A DNA stretch of 60,256 nucleotides from Clostridiales bacterium (GCA_012839295.1 DUNO01000032.1:1-60256), one strand, 5' to 3'; shown: positions 44,071 through 54,262, counted from the first letter of the stretch. Notes: generated by a model from the letters alone, not told the origin. Numbers and translations: made by a program.

Positions 44071-47000
44071 CTTCCTCATCCTCCTGTACCGTTAACAGGT
44101 CCGTAAATTCCTTCTTCTCAAATTCCTGGACAGAAATACGGTTCTTATTCGGATTTGCAAAAACAAAAGTTTTATCTACATTGTCCACATAGTTCTGGAT
44201 TTTATCATTGGTTGCACTGATAATTGCCTGGAAGCCCAGCTTACGGATCAGCCCGATACAGCTTCCCACCTTCTCCGCATCCATTTTTGAAAAAGCCTCA
44301 TCCAGTACAACCAGCCTTGGGGTCGGTCTCCGGCGTACATTGGACTTTAGGTTAATGCGGTAAACCTGGGCAAAGCTTGCAAGTAAGGCAACATAAAGGG
44401 GGTTCTGCCCTTCTCCACCGGAGTTTTTGGACAGCATCCGACTCAGCCTCATGGGAGGCATACCCTCCACTAACTGCTCCATATCAAAGGACAGGTAGGT
44501 TCTATAGTCTGCGTATTTCTCCATATTTGCCCTTGCCTCTTCCAGTGCCTTATTATCACAATTTTCCGGTGGCATGAATAATTCAATCAGCTCATTGATT
44601 AATTCACTGTAGTCCTTCTCATGCTGCAGGCTGAACATATCCATCTGGTTATTCATGTTGCCGGTGAGCTGGTGAGGATTGATCTCCAGGTTTTCATCCA
44701 TGAACATCTCGTAGAACTTGCCATCCTCCCCTTTATTTTTGGTGATGATGAATTTATATTTATCCTTACCGAAATCCAGCTGCGCCAGGATGCGGTTTAA
44801 GTCGTCCTTCTGCTGCATGACTTCCTTGATAGCATCCCGGATTTTATAGATAAAGTCTGTTTTAAAATGATAAATCGCCTGAAGTGCCTGCTCATTTGCC
44901 TTCTGGGTGAATTCCGCCAGCTTATCGCTGCTCAGGTTCTCCAGCAGCCCTTCATATTCCTTATTATCCTTACTTGTAATGGAGAAACCGCGGTAAGCAT
45001 AAGCATCATGGTATCTTTCCCTTCGCTTTAAAAGGGTAAAGAACTCCTCCTCCATTTGCTTTTCACCTTTTTGCTTTAAGTAAACCAGTTCGTTTCGGAT
45101 AGTGTCCGCCTTCTTATTCTCCTGTTCTTGCAGGAAAAGCCGGTAAGCCTCCTCCCGTAATGGGTCATGTTGGTAATTTGCCAGCTTTTCGTTAAGCTCT
45201 TCATTTAACTGGAGCATGCTCTCCTGGAAGCCCTTTATATCATTCTCTTTGGATTGCAAAGCAACGCTGGATTTCTCCTTTTGTTTACTCTTTGCCTCCA
45301 TGAGCTGCTCCAAAAGTAGCTTTTTTGCTTTCCATTCATCCACATTGAGCTGCTTTAGCTCATTGATTTTGCGTTTATATTCTTCCTTCTGCTGTTCCTT
45401 CTCAGGAATCTGCCTAAGGTGCTTTAACAGCTCTCCATAATATTCCGTATCATTGGAGAGGTATTCATAGTGGAGTAATCCTTCCGTCCTCCTAAGCTTC
45501 CGGTCAAGAGGCTCCTTTTCCAAGAGCAGCTCCCGCTGGCTCTGCTCCAGAAGCTTTCGTTTACGTTCAATGGCACTCCGGCCAATATAAGCCTCTTCCG
45601 TATAATTTCTTGGATTTAAATGCTGTAATTTATATCCCTGGTAAAGAACACAATCTGCCGTGATACCGCTTTTATTTTTACGGAGCTCCCAGGTGGAACT
45701 GCACTTGATAACCCCTCCCATAAGATAATCAATATAAGCCCTGGTGTAATCCGTCCCTGTCTCTATTTCCTCTGCAAGGGAATGAGGCAAAATGGGACGC
45801 GTATCCCGGAGTACTTTTTCTGTATCAATTACTGCAACACGGTAGTATTTCTTCGGGTCTAATTCTTTATAGATTTCCATCGCTGGCTTTGCATATTCCG
45901 GGGGAACAATAAGGTTTAGCTTATTATTTCCCATGTAGCCTTCCACCGCATTCAACCAGCGCTCATCCTTCACCTCGATGATATCTGCTAAAATATCTAC
46001 CTTGACCGGCAGCTCATATGCCTGCTCCAGCTCCTTTGTAATGTAATCCTTCGCCTCCAGCAGATAATTCGGATACGCCTTTTGTCCATTTTTCAAAAGG
46101 TTAATCTGCTTATTAATATCGGAGAGCTTCCTATTTAATTCACTTAAGGCCCGGGTTAATTCAACCTTATCCCCTTCCAGCTCCCTGCGTATCTGAGCCA
46201 GCTCCAATTTTATTGTATCTATATCGGCATAGGACACTTGACATGCGTCAAACTGTTCTATGAGGCTAGCCAGGGACGGATCTAAAAGCTCTGTCTCCAG
46301 CCATATCCTAAGGCCTGCTGCCACCTTATCATAAGCCGCTTTATTCCTATATAATAACTCCAGCATCTGGTTTAAGTTCCCCAGCTCCGCTTCCAGATGC
46401 TCGTACCCGCTGTTCTGGATTGCAAAGGCTACCTCGTCCCTTTGCTCCTGAAGCTTCTTAATCCCCTGCTCCAGCTCCTGGATGGTTAGGGCAAGTACCT
46501 TAATATCCTCCTCATAAGCCCCTTGTTGAAGGGTAAGCTTCTCAAGCCTCCCTTCAATTGCTGTAATATCGAGCTTATCAAGATTATACTGGTACTGCTC
46601 AAGCTGGTTTACATAAGCATGGTAGCGTCCATATTGCTCCTGAATATCAGTCAGTAAGCTAATCTCATTCTTCGTGTCCTCTAACCTGCGCTTTAATCTG
46701 GTGTATTGTGCAACGCTATCCTGCATATCCTCCATATGGATATCATTTTCCGTACAGATATAATTCTTAACAAAGTCCTCCAGCTTCATATCCATCTTAA
46801 AAGGAATCGCCTTCTTAAATAATGCCGGAAAATGCTTTGGATGCAATCCCCCAAAATAATTGCTGTAAAGCTCATTGCGGAATTTCTCATTGGTACGGCT
46901 TAGAAAGAAGTCTTCCCTGGAGTAGTTAGCCTGCAGATACTCTTTTAACTCACTGATGGAAAACACCTTCTCCCCATCACGGTAGCGGTTTGGTTCAAGC

Positions 47001-47416
47001 TCCCCTGCATGCCAGAAGAACATCCGGTTAACATCATTAACGGAGACATCCACATCAAAAATAATACCAAGGCTCTGGTATCTATGGGTCTCCGTGTCCT
47101 GGAACTCCAGGACAATAGTGGAAGAAAAGTTTTTATTTCTTAAATAGCTGATCTCATTATTCTCCTGAACCACCTTCATTCCCCGGAGATATTCAATCAG
47201 GGATCTGTCAGAATCCTCCTTCGCCGCCTTATTAAAAAAGCCCCGTCCGTTGGTATCCGCATACAGGACAATCTGCAAAGCATCCAAAACCGTTGATTTA
47301 CCGCTCCCGGAATGTCCTGTGAAGAAATTAATCTCATCATGAAAGGAAAGTAATTTCTCATTTATGTAGTGCCAGTTATTCAGACACATTTTCGAAAGTG
47401 CTTGATATCTGCCCAT
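44057..47416 (-). CDS. jetC: JetC, SMC/MukB-like ATPase of a Wadjet-type system
   Basis: This 1119-residue protein has an N-terminal Walker A (GHSGSGKST, 34-42), long coiled coils (about 200-460 and 620-880) separated by a hinge-like region, and at the C-terminus the ABC signature NSGGEGQ and Walker B VVLDEAFSKMD (D1039). It is of the MukB/JetC type. With JetA (kleisin-like) and JetB it would form a loop-extruding complex on DNA; in full Wadjet systems JetD then cuts circular plasmids. AGAGGAGGT eight bases before the ATG supports this start, which overlaps jetB by 41 bp. The C-terminus is strongly acidic (EDEEDDTD). Without a visible jetD its role is uncertain. Confidence 0.92.
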   Translation of the reverse strand: MGRYQALSKMCLNNWHYINEKLLSFHDEINFFTGHSGSGKSTVLDALQIVLYADTNGRGFFNKAAKEDSDRSLIEYLRGMKVVQENNEISYLRNKNFSSTIVLEFQDTETHRYQSLGIIFDVDVSVNDVNRMFFWHAGELEPNRYRDGEKVFSISELKEYLQANYSREDFFLSRTNEKFRNELYSNYFGGLHPKHFPALFKKAIPFKMDMKLEDFVKNYICTENDIHMEDMQDSVAQYTRLKRRLEDTKNEISLLTDIQEQYGRYHAYVNQLEQYQYNLDKLDITAIEGRLEKLTLQQGAYEEDIKVLALTIQELEQGIKKLQEQRDEVAFAIQNSGYEHLEAELGNLNQMLELLYRNKAAYDKVAAGLRIWLETELLDPSLASLIEQFDACQVSYADIDTIKLELAQIRRELEGDKVELTRALSELNRKLSDINKQINLLKNGQKAYPNYLLEAKDYITKELEQAYELPVKVDILADIIEVKDERWLNAVEGYMGNNKLNLIVPPEYAKPAMEIYKELDPKKYYRVAVIDTEKVLRDTRPILPHSLAEEIETGTDYTRAYIDYLMGGVIKCSSTWELRKNKSGITADCVLYQGYKLQHLNPRNYTEEAYIGRSAIERKRKLLEQSQRELLLEKEPLDRKLRRTEGLLHYEYLSNDTEYYGELLKHLRQIPEKEQQKEEYKRKINELKQLNVDEWKAKKLLLEQLMEAKSKQKEKSSVALQSKENDIKGFQESMLQLNEELNEKLANYQHDPLREEAYRLFLQEQENKKADTIRNELVYLKQKGEKQMEEEFFTLLKRRERYHDAYAYRGFSITSKDNKEYEGLLENLSSDKLAEFTQKANEQALQAIYHFKTDFIYKIRDAIKEVMQQKDDLNRILAQLDFGKDKYKFIITKNKGEDGKFYEMFMDENLEINPHQLTGNMNNQMDMFSLQHEKDYSELINELIELFMPPENCDNKALEEARANMEKYADYRTYLSFDMEQLVEGMPPMRLSRMLSKNSGGEGQNPLYVALLASFAQVYRINLKSNVRRRPTPRLVVLDEAFSKMDAEKVGSCIGLIRKLGFQAIISATNDKIQNYVDNVDKTFVFANPNKNRISVQEFEKKEFTDLLTVQEDEEDDTD

Positions 47417-48023
47417 CGGCGATTACCTCCTCTTCTTCCTGGTATTGTTCTATAATCGCTGCAATGGACTGGCTGTCCAAAAGAAGATTCACAGTGGGAT
47501 AAATGATAAACCTGGTATCCCCTTCCAAATCCCCCATCTCCTCTGCCACCTCAATTACCTGGTACTTTTTCAATGCCGCAATTGTCTTTCTCAGCTCAGT
47601 CGGAGATATCGATTTATTATTCCACAGACGGAACAGCTGAATTTTTTCATAAACCTCATTCAATGAAGTATAAACATGAATCGAACTGCTTGCCGTATTC
47701 ATCTGCTCATCAAAAATCAACTTCAAAAGCAGCAGAAAAATCGTCGTCAGCCTGCTCAGCTTATCTCCCTGCAGATTCTGGGTCACAATATGCATAATCC
47801 CATACTGCCTGTTCTCGATCAGGTCAATATCCCCAATCTTAAAATACTCCTTCAAGAAGTCCAAATGCCTTTCACAGGTCCGGTACAAACGGTTCGGTAA
47901 ATACCGTTCCGTTTTTTTATCATACTTTCTCTCCAGTAAGTAAGTCTGAAAATATAATGTCTTAATTACTTCCTTTAACTCATCCTTCTCCTCATCGAGA
48001 AGCTCGTTATAATATGGAAACAT
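47376..48023 (-). CDS. jetB: JetB, DUF4194 MukE-like subunit
   Basis: This 215-residue protein matches DUF4194, the JetB subunit: the N-terminal YLLERKYDKKTERYLPNRLY and the winged-helix segments LSRLTTIFLLLLKLIFDEQ and ELRKTIAALKKYQVIEV are typical. It would bridge the kleisin JetA and the ATPase JetC. I start it at the ATG at 48023, which has GGAAGG seven bases upstream; a longer frame would need a TTG. It overlaps jetC by 41 bp but is separated from jetA by 275 bp holding repeat element A, unlike the tight spacing usual in jet operons. Confidence 0.88.
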   Translation of the reverse strand: MFPYYNELLDEEKDELKEVIKTLYFQTYLLERKYDKKTERYLPNRLYRTCERHLDFLKEYFKIGDIDLIENRQYGIMHIVTQNLQGDKLSRLTTIFLLLLKLIFDEQMNTASSSIHVYTSLNEVYEKIQLFRLWNNKSISPTELRKTIAALKKYQVIEVAEEMGDLEGDTRFIIYPTVNLLLDSQSIAAIIEQYQEEEEVIADGQISSTFENVSE

Positions 48024-48057
48024 ATAAATTCCTTCCTCGTAACTCAAATTAAATTAG

Positions 48058-48300
48058 GATCCCCCACCAAAACCTTCTTCATACTAACAAACATTTGACC
48101 GTCAGGTCACAGGGTGCCGGATGTGAAATATTCTGTATTTCACACTAAATACTAAGTACTAACGCGGTGAATATGGGGGCTCTATATCCATCTGGGCGCA
48201 GACCGGGCCTCCCGTGATTGCCTGCACTTGGCGATCATGGGATGTTAAAGGCAAGCCCAGATGGATATAGAGCCCTCATATTCACCCCACAGCCCGGATC
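48058..48300. repeat. Element A: long palindromic repeat between jetA and jetB
   Basis: A 31-bp stem pairs 48166-48196 with 48256-48286 (30 of 31 plus one G-T). Between the arms lie the invariant blocks GGCGCAGACCGGGC (48195-48208), TTGCCTGCACTTGGC (48218-48232) and GATGTTAAAGGCAAGCC (48241-48257), with an inner hairpin CCCGTG/CATGGG. Left of the stem are the shared CCACCAAAA and ACTAACGCGGTGAAT blocks, here separated by about 70 extra bases that carry two small hairpins, including GTGAAATA/TATTTCAC (48123-48142). The right end overlaps the jetA stop codon. Confidence 0.9.
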
Positions 48301-49675
48301 ACACTATACTGTTTTTCTCAAACACCAGCTCCGGATAAGTATATTTCCCATTCGCAACCGTCCCCTTAGCCCCCGGTACCACATGGAAGGGACTTGTCCT
48401 GCGGATACTATAGTCATACGCCAAAATTAAAAGCTCAAACTCCTCATCCGTATTGATCGGATGCTCCTTTGTCCTAAAGGTTCCGTCTTCCATCTGGTCA
48501 AGGATGAAGGCTTCAATCTGGGCCTTGCTGTAACGGTTCTTATTGCGGTTAATACGCAGGATATCTTCCTTCGATAATTCCTCCTCCGTTTCAGCCTCCA
48601 CCTCCACCGTATCTTCAAATTGCCTGCGCTTTCCCCGCTTTTTATAAAAGGAATCCGGGGTAATTATGGTCGGATCGTTGATCAGGAGGGTATTTGATAT
48701 CTTGGAATAAAGCTCATTCTCCTGATTCCCTGACATAAGGTTCAACAGTGCAACCACATTGCCCTGCAGGCTGTCGTCACTGCTTAAAAGATATTCCAGC
48801 CGGCTTACCGTTGCCTTAATATATTTGCTATGCTCCGTATCGATATGGGAAATACGCTTTTCCATATTGATGATGCCCCGCTCTATCTCATAGATTATTT
48901 CAGCAAAATCCGCCTCAATATCCTCTTCCTTCCTGCCTTCCCCCATCATCCTGTTTTTTAGAAGGGTCAGACGGTTTTCGTCCTCACTGATGACGCGCAG
49001 CAGCCTTTTAATATCATTTTTATAAATATAGAAATTATCACTGGTCTTTAAAAGACTGTATTTCTTATTAACAATCGTCTCAACATAGACATTCAAATGC
49101 TCCAGTAATAAGTCCTCATAATTGTCCTTTTCCAAAAGCGCACCGAAGAACTGGTCCATGTTGTGGAGCATGTCCTGTAAGGAACGGTTCAATCTTGTAG
49201 TATTAATCTTCGCGGCATTAAGCAGCTCCATTCCAGCCTTCGTATCATAGTAAAAGGAATAAATATTCGTATAGACATTCTGTATGTATAAATCCTTGTC
49301 GTCCTCGCCAGGATTGAGCAGCCGTTTAATTGTCTCAATAAATAGGGCTGCATAGTCCGGAATAATAATATTTGACTTAAAGGCGCTGTAATCCTCCACC
49401 TTTTTAAGCCAGCTAAACCGGATCAGACGGTTCAGGATTTTTGTCGCCATCGGTTCCATCTGGTCCGCATCCTGCTCCTCATCATCGGCGGAGATATCCA
49501 CAATGCGGTCTGAAAATCGCTCCGCTATCAACTGGATACAGGTTTCCTTTGTGAGAAAGTAATCATTATATAAATATTCATCATAAATTGTCAACAGCGC
49601 TTCCATATAAATGTAGCGGTTCCGGGAACTGAATACGCTCCAGAACTGCTGCGGTAGTTTTAGTATTTCTTTCAT
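48299..49675 (-). CDS. jetA: JetA, kleisin-like subunit of a Wadjet-type system
   Basis: This 458-residue protein resembles the JetA family of type II Wadjet (DUF5716): N-terminal winged-helix region FWSVFSSRNRYIYMEALLTIYDEYLY, helical middle (about 120-330) and an acidic stretch followed by LRINRNKNRYSKAQIEAFILDQM near 385-407. It should be the MukF-like partner closing the JetC ring. It is first in the operon, with GGGAG close upstream of the ATG and a plausible promoter at 49739-49768. Its last codons run to the edge of element A, which supplies part of the TGA stop, so a slightly shortened C-terminus is possible. Confidence 0.88.
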   Translation of the reverse strand: MKEILKLPQQFWSVFSSRNRYIYMEALLTIYDEYLYNDYFLTKETCIQLIAERFSDRIVDISADDEEQDADQMEPMATKILNRLIRFSWLKKVEDYSAFKSNIIIPDYAALFIETIKRLLNPGEDDKDLYIQNVYTNIYSFYYDTKAGMELLNAAKINTTRLNRSLQDMLHNMDQFFGALLEKDNYEDLLLEHLNVYVETIVNKKYSLLKTSDNFYIYKNDIKRLLRVISEDENRLTLLKNRMMGEGRKEEDIEADFAEIIYEIERGIINMEKRISHIDTEHSKYIKATVSRLEYLLSSDDSLQGNVVALLNLMSGNQENELYSKISNTLLINDPTIITPDSFYKKRGKRRQFEDTVEVEAETEEELSKEDILRINRNKNRYSKAQIEAFILDQMEDGTFRTKEHPINTDEEFELLILAYDYSIRRTSPFHVVPGAKGTVANGKYTYPELVFEKNSIV

Positions 49676-49738
49676 TAGCTCTCCCTGGCAGCGTAGCTCT
49701 GCTATTTACTAACACTGCTTTTCTGCTTTTATCAATAT

Positions 49739-49768
49739 ATTTTAACATTTTATGACTAAATGAAGCAA
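49739..49768 (-). promoter_or_regulatory. Candidate promoter of the jet operon
   Basis: On the minus strand TTGCTT (49763-49768) and TAAAAT (49739-49744) with an 18-bp spacer lie about 65 bp before jetA. It is the best match in the 196-bp gap after the MerR gene. Confidence 0.45.
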
Positions 49769-49871
49769 TCATAATTTTTTAACACTAAGATGCATTCTAT
49801 CCCAGAGCCTAGATTTCAGCTCCGGCTTCTGTAAATCAAACAAAGCCATGCCAACCGGCTTACCCTTCCTG

Positions 49872-50591
49872 CTACCAGCCTTCATAGCGCTTCTCCTCAG
49901 CCTGTATGCAAAGCTTGTACAGCCCGGATATGCTCCCGATCTGCGCCCGGTTCCGCATTGCTAAATGCTTTTCAATGCCCGTAACAATGGCCGAAATTTT
50001 ATCCGTATCTTTAAAATCCAGTTGGTCCATTTCCTTACGGAGCTGTTCGACGGCGTATTTCTCACCTCTCGCACGCATTGCAAGCTTCATGGCCTGTATC
50101 ATTAATATCTCATCGATATGTGCCTGGGTAAAGGTTCTGTAATTGTTGGCTGCACAGCGGCTCGCCGAGATAAGGCCTACCTTGTCCCAGTACCTGATGG
50201 TGGAAGGTACAACGCCGGTTGCCTTACTGACTGCATCAATGGAAAGCTCCTTTGATGCAGCAGTTTTTTTCCCATGCAAAAAGCGTTCCCTGACCTGTCC
50301 ACAAATATATTTGTCATTTTGAAGTTCAGCCTGAGCCTTATTTGCTGCCCAAAGGGCTTCGTCCAGCTTATCTTCCATGACCAGCTTCAGCATGCCTGTA
50401 ATCTCTGATAGTGTAAATCCCTGCATCATTTCCCTGATACAGATAAAGTAAGCGATATGCTCGTCGGTATAGATCCGGTACCCGTTAGGCGAACGCATAA
50501 CAGGCGGAACCATTCCAAGGTCTTCATAATGTCTGAGGGTCGTAGTGCTTATTCCAAATTTTCTTGCTATATCAATGGGGCGTGCCGGCAT
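49872..50591 (-). CDS. MerR-family regulator with two tandem DNA-binding domains
   Basis: This 239-residue protein has two MerR winged helices: IDIARKFGISTTTLRHYEDLG at about 6-26 and IDAVSKATGVVPSTIRYWDKVG at about 117-138, each followed by its wing (NGYRIYTDEHIAYFICI and NNYRTFTQAHIDEIL). Coiled-coil helices follow each domain. There is no evident effector-binding domain beyond this. It diverges from the UvrA-like gene 50743-53187, whose promoter it probably controls along with its own. A MerR-type operator (ACCCTAAGGT) sits inside its own promoter. Two-domain MerR proteins are uncommon; one copy may recognise each half of an extended site. Confidence 0.9.
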   Translation of the reverse strand: MPARPIDIARKFGISTTTLRHYEDLGMVPPVMRSPNGYRIYTDEHIAYFICIREMMQGFTLSEITGMLKLVMEDKLDEALWAANKAQAELQNDKYICGQVRERFLHGKKTAASKELSIDAVSKATGVVPSTIRYWDKVGLISASRCAANNYRTFTQAHIDEILMIQAMKLAMRARGEKYAVEQLRKEMDQLDFKDTDKISAIVTGIEKHLAMRNRAQIGSISGLYKLCIQAEEKRYEGW

Positions 50592-50626
50592 GTCCGCTGT
50601 CCTCCCTGCTAAAAGAATTTTTATAC

Positions 50627-50655
50627 ATTATAACACTACCCTAAGGTTTCTGCAA
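50627..50655 (-). promoter_or_regulatory. Autoregulated MerR promoter
   Basis: On the minus strand TTGCAG (50650-50655) and TATAAT (50627-50632) have a 17-bp spacer that holds the imperfect palindrome ACCCTAAGGT (50638-50647), the typical placement of a MerR-family site between the -35 and -10. The divergent UvrA-like promoter must lie in 50660-50740 (TATACT near 50705), with no good -35 seen. Confidence 0.65.
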
Positions 50656-50742
50656 TAAACCTGCCTATTTCCGGGAGATATCCTCGATTATTGCATTAAT
50701 GTTATATACTATAAGTAAGAGGACAAAAAGAAGGAGGTTTCT

Positions 50743-53187
50743 ATGTCTAACATCTTAATCAGCGGTGCCAAAGAAGGTAACCTAAAAAACATTTCACTCG
50801 AGATACCCCGGAATAAGCTGGTGGTTTTTACCGGGCTGTCAGGCTCCGGAAAATCCACCTTAGTCATTGATGTACTTTTTAATGAATGCCAGAGGCAATA
50901 CCTGGAGGCCCTGTCCCTGCAGGGAATCCATAAGCCTAAGGTGGACCGTATACGGGGAGCTTCCCCGGCCATTGTAATTTCCCAGACCGACGCAAACAAA
51001 AACCCCCGCTCAACCGTAGGAACAATGACGGACGTCTATACAGACCTGAGAATGATATATGAAAAGCTGGGTGTCCGAAAATGCCCCTATTGCGGGGAGA
51101 TTATCCCAGCAGCGGACTGCAAGGAAGAAACAGAAGTGATTGATAATGATTTTTATGTCTATATGTACTGTTGCCAATGCGGCAGACGGATGGATAAGGT
51201 CACCCGCACACATTTTTCCTTCAATACAAGGGAGGGTGCATGTCCCACCTGTGAAGGACTGGGCAAAATTCATTCCATAAAAAAAGAGCAGACCGTGAAT
51301 GAAGGGCTATCACTAGAGGATGGCGCAGTGAGCTATTGGGAAAAGCAATATGGAGCTTATCAGCTTTCCATATTATACGCCGCCTTCAAATATTACGGCC
51401 TTCCCGTCCCTGAGGGTATTCCCGTAGGACAGTTCAGTGATTTGCAAAAATCTATTTTATATGATGGCATTGAAAGCGGCCTGGTAAAAATCAATTTTCC
51501 TGACCAAAAGCCGCCTAAGACCGTTGCAGCCGGAAGATTTGAAGGCGTACTTCCAATCTTATGGAGGCGCTTATCGGAAAAAGACGGGGACACGACACAG
51601 CTGGAGGGGTATTTCGATATAGTGGAATGTCCTGACTGCGAGGGGGAAAGGCTCTCCGGGCTGAGCCGGGGCATTACTGTAAATGGTACCCGCCTGCCCC
51701 AGCTGTCCCGGTATTCCTTGGAAAGATTGTATGAATGGATGGAGGAATTAACTGCCTCACTGACAGAAAAGCAGGTGGAATTAGTACAGGCATATTTGCT
51801 GGATATAAAAACAAAGCTCACCCGGTTCATCAATGTAGGAATCGGCTATCTCTCCATTGACCGTCAGATTGTTACCCTGTCCGGAGGAGAGCTGCAAAGG
51901 TTAAGGCTTGCAGCAGTTCTTGACTCGGAGCTGTCCGGTGTAATCTATATCCTGGACGAGCCGACAGCCGGACTTCACCCTAAGGATACTGCAGGGCTGA
52001 TAACCATACTCCAAAAATTGCGTGACCTTGGAAACACGGTGCTTGTCATCGAGCATGATATCGATGTTATAACAATTGCAGACTATATTATTGACATCGG
52101 CCCCGGCTCCGGGAAATATGGCGGTGAGGTGGTTGCAACCGGAACCTTGGAGGAAATCAAGGGTCAGGAGAGGTCTGCCACCGGCAGCTGCCTCCGGGAT
52201 CCCCACCCCGGCAAAACAGCGTTCAGGAAAGCAACCGGCATGATCCAGCTCCAGGATGCGGATAAGTTCAACCTAAAAAATATCAGTACCTCCATCCCTG
52301 CCGGCTGCATAACTGCCGTTACAGGGCCTTCCGGTTCCGGTAAGTCCACCCTGATCTTTGAGGTACTGGCAAAATACAATCATCCTTCCCCCCACAACCG
52401 GGTATCAGGGCTGGAAGCTTTTGATAAGGTGGTTGAAATCGGGCAGGCCTCCATTACAAAAATGAAGCGCTCCAATATAGCCACCTATTCCGAAGTCTAT
52501 TCAGAAATCAGGAGCGTCTTTGCAAAAACAGATGCGGCAAAGAATGCCGGATTGACGGCAAAGCATTTCTCCTTCAATACCCCCGGCGGCAGATGCGAGA
52601 ATTGCGAAGGCTTGGGGTACGTTGACAGCAATATGCTGTTCTTTGCCAACACCCAGGTCATATGTCCGGTCTGTAACGGCAACCAGTTTAACAGCAGTGT
52701 ATTGTCAGTGAAATATGAGGATCTCTCCATAAAGGATGTCCTAAACCTTTCTGTGGAGGAAGCGGTCAATTTCTTTGCCAGACAGCCAAAGATCATACGG
52801 ATTTTAAAGCTCCTCCTGGATGTGGGCCTTGGATACCTGCAGCTTGGGCAGACCCTTACTACCTTATCCGGCGGCGAGGGCCAGCGGTTAAAGCTTGCGA
52901 AGGAATTGATAAACAGCCCCGGCAAACAAAATCTCTATCTGATGGACGAGCCTACGACGGGCCTGCATCCAAAGGATACCGAACATTTTCTCCTTCTGCT
53001 GGACCGGATGGTGGATGCGGGCAATACGATTGTTGTCGTGGAGCATAACCAGCAGATGATCCGAAGCAGTGACTGGATCATTGACCTTGGCCCGGAAGGG
53101 GGAGAAAAGGGCGGTAAAATCATGTTTGAAGGGACACCGGCAGAAATACTCCAGGAAAAGAACAATGTGACAGCAAAGTATCTGTGA
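50743..53187 (+). CDS. Short UvrA-like ABC ATPase (UvrA2 type)
   Basis: This 814-residue protein has two ABC modules: Walker [11 protein letters not shown] (31-40) and [10 protein letters not shown], signatures [12 protein letters not shown] and [12 protein letters not shown], and Walker [13 protein letters not shown] and [12 protein letters not shown]. Zinc-finger cysteines are CPYC and CQCG (114-147), CPTC (167-170) and [17 protein letters not shown] comes at about residue 158, about 90 residues earlier than in standard UvrA, so the UvrB-binding domain is missing. Such proteins are linked to resistance to DNA-binding drugs rather than to excision repair with UvrB. Control by the divergent tandem MerR regulator fits an inducible resistance role. 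Confidence 0.9.
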   Translation: MSNILISGAKEGNLKNISLEIPRNKLVVFTGLSGSGKSTLVIDVLFNECQRQYLEALSLQGIHKPKVDRIRGASPAIVISQTDANKNPRSTVGTMTDVYTDLRMIYEKLGVRKCPYCGEIIPAADCKEETEVIDNDFYVYMYCCQCGRRMDKVTRTHFSFNTREGACPTCEGLGKIHSIKKEQTVNEGLSLEDGAVSYWEKQYGAYQLSILYAAFKYYGLPVPEGIPVGQFSDLQKSILYDGIESGLVKINFPDQKPPKTVAAGRFEGVLPILWRRLSEKDGDTTQLEGYFDIVECPDCEGERLSGLSRGITVNGTRLPQLSRYSLERLYEWMEELTASLTEKQVELVQAYLLDIKTKLTRFINVGIGYLSIDRQIVTLSGGELQRLRLAAVLDSELSGVIYILDEPTAGLHPKDTAGLITILQKLRDLGNTVLVIEHDIDVITIADYIIDIGPGSGKYGGEVVATGTLEEIKGQERSATGSCLRDPHPGKTAFRKATGMIQLQDADKFNLKNISTSIPAGCITAVTGPSGSGKSTLIFEVLAKYNHPSPHNRVSGLEAFDKVVEIGQASITKMKRSNIATYSEVYSEIRSVFAKTDAAKNAGLTAKHFSFNTPGGRCENCEGLGYVDSNMLFFANTQVICPVCNGNQFNSSVLSVKYEDLSIKDVLNLSVEEAVNFFARQPKIIRILKLLLDVGLGYLQLGQTLTTLSGGEGQRLKLAKELINSPGKQNLYLMDEPTTGLHPKDTEHFLLLLDRMVDAGNTIVVVEHNQQMIRSSDWIIDLGPEGGEKGGKIMFEGTPAEILQEKNNVTAKYL

Positions 53188-53196
53188 CATAAAAAA

Positions 53197-53223
53197 CCCC
53201 GCGAATATCAGGAATTCGCGGGG
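53197..53223. terminator. Bidirectional terminator between uvrA-like and cysK genes
   Basis: CCCCGCGAAT (53197-53206) pairs with ATTCGCGGGG (53214-53223). On the minus strand TTTTTT follows, making a strong cysK terminator. It also lies 10 bp past the UvrA-like stop. Confidence 0.92.
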
Positions 53224-53241
53224 GCTATTGATTTCAACGAA

Positions 53242-54174
53242 TTATTCAGCAAATAACGGGGTGGATAAATATCTCTCACCGGTATCAGGAAGCACAACAA
53301 CGATTGTCTTTCCCTTATTCTCCGGGCGTTTTGCAAGCTCAGTGGCTGCCCACAGGGCTGCACCTGAGGAGATTCCAACTAACAAACCTTCTGTTTTAGC
53401 AATTTCCTTGCCGACTGCAAAAGCATCCTCATTCTTAACCTTGATGATCTCATCAAACACACTGGTATTTAATACCTGTGGTACAAAGCCAGCCCCAATA
53501 CCCTGGATTTTGTGGGGGCCTGCCTTTCCTTCTGATAAAACAGGGGAATCAAAGGGCTCTACTGCTATTACCTTAACATCAGGGTTCTGTGATTTTAAAT
53601 ATTCACCCGCACCTGTAATGGTGCCGCCAGTACCAATACCGGCTACAAAGAAATCAACCTTTCCTTCCGTGTCCTCCCAGATCTCAGGACCTGTGGTCGC
53701 TTTATGGACTTCAGGATTTGCCGGATTATCAAACTGCCCCGGAATAAAGGAATTCGGAATCTCCTGCGCAAGCTCATTTGCCCTTGCGATTGCTCCCTTC
53801 ATGCCCTTGGCACCTTCTGTCAATACCAGCTCTGCCCCGTAAGCCTTTAACAGGTTCCTTCTCTCCACGCTCATGGTCTCAGGCATTGCCAGGATTAAAC
53901 GGTAGCCTCTTGCCGCAGCAATGGAAGCCAATCCGATGCCTGTATTACCGCTGGTTGGCTCGATGATTACGGAACCCTCCTTCAGGATACCCTTTGCTTC
54001 AGCATCCTCGATCATTGACTTCGCAATTCTATCCTTCACACTTCCTGCCGGATTGTAGTACTCTAATTTTGCTATTACCTTTGCTTCAAGACCATGCTTC
54101 TTCTCATAGTTGGATACTTCTAATAAAGGGGTCTTTCCTACTAACTCTGTTAAACTCTTATAAACCTTTGCCAT
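53242..54174 (-). CDS. cysK: Cysteine synthase A (O-acetylserine sulfhydrylase)
   Basis: This 310-residue PLP enzyme has the lysine K47 in NPAGSVKDR, the substrate loop [12 protein letters not shown] and the PLP phosphate-binding [15 protein letters not shown]. It makes cysteine from O-acetylserine and sulfide. I start it at the ATG at 54174, which has GGAGG eight bases upstream; a longer frame from 54210 lacks this. It diverges from the Rrf2/CymR-like gene across a region with four repeats. In Bacillus CysK also binds CymR and turns it into an active repressor, so a regulatory role here is plausible (inference from that family). Confidence 0.96.
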   Translation of the reverse strand: MAKVYKSLTELVGKTPLLEVSNYEKKHGLEAKVIAKLEYYNPAGSVKDRIAKSMIEDAEAKGILKEGSVIIEPTSGNTGIGLASIAAARGYRLILAMPETMSVERRNLLKAYGAELVLTEGAKGMKGAIARANELAQEIPNSFIPGQFDNPANPEVHKATTGPEIWEDTEGKVDFFVAGIGTGGTITGAGEYLKSQNPDVKVIAVEPFDSPVLSEGKAGPHKIQGIGAGFVPQVLNTSVFDEIIKVKNEDAFAVGKEIAKTEGLLVGISSGAALWAATELAKRPENKGKTIVVVLPDTGERYLSTPLFAE

Positions 54175-54233
54175 GCTTATTTCCTCCGTTCGATTAATTA
54201 TATTTATCATATATGATTAATATGTTTGTTATT

Positions 54234-54262
54234 ATCATATTACGTAATTCCCAGAATGTCAA
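54234..54262 (-). promoter_or_regulatory. cysK promoter
   Basis: On the minus strand TTGACA (54257-54262), a 17-bp spacer and TATGAT (54234-54239). The expected start point is near 54227, about 50 bases before the ATG. The repeats at 54276-54364 lie directly upstream. Confidence 0.85.

Noticed and set aside
48058-48300. CRISPR array or insertion sequence at element A
   Set aside because: There are no regularly spaced direct repeats with unique spacers, and no transposase frame; the structure is one long palindrome.
50743-53187. Housekeeping excinuclease UvrA
   Set aside because: It is about 120 residues short and lacks the UvrB-binding domain; the MerR context also differs from uvrBA.
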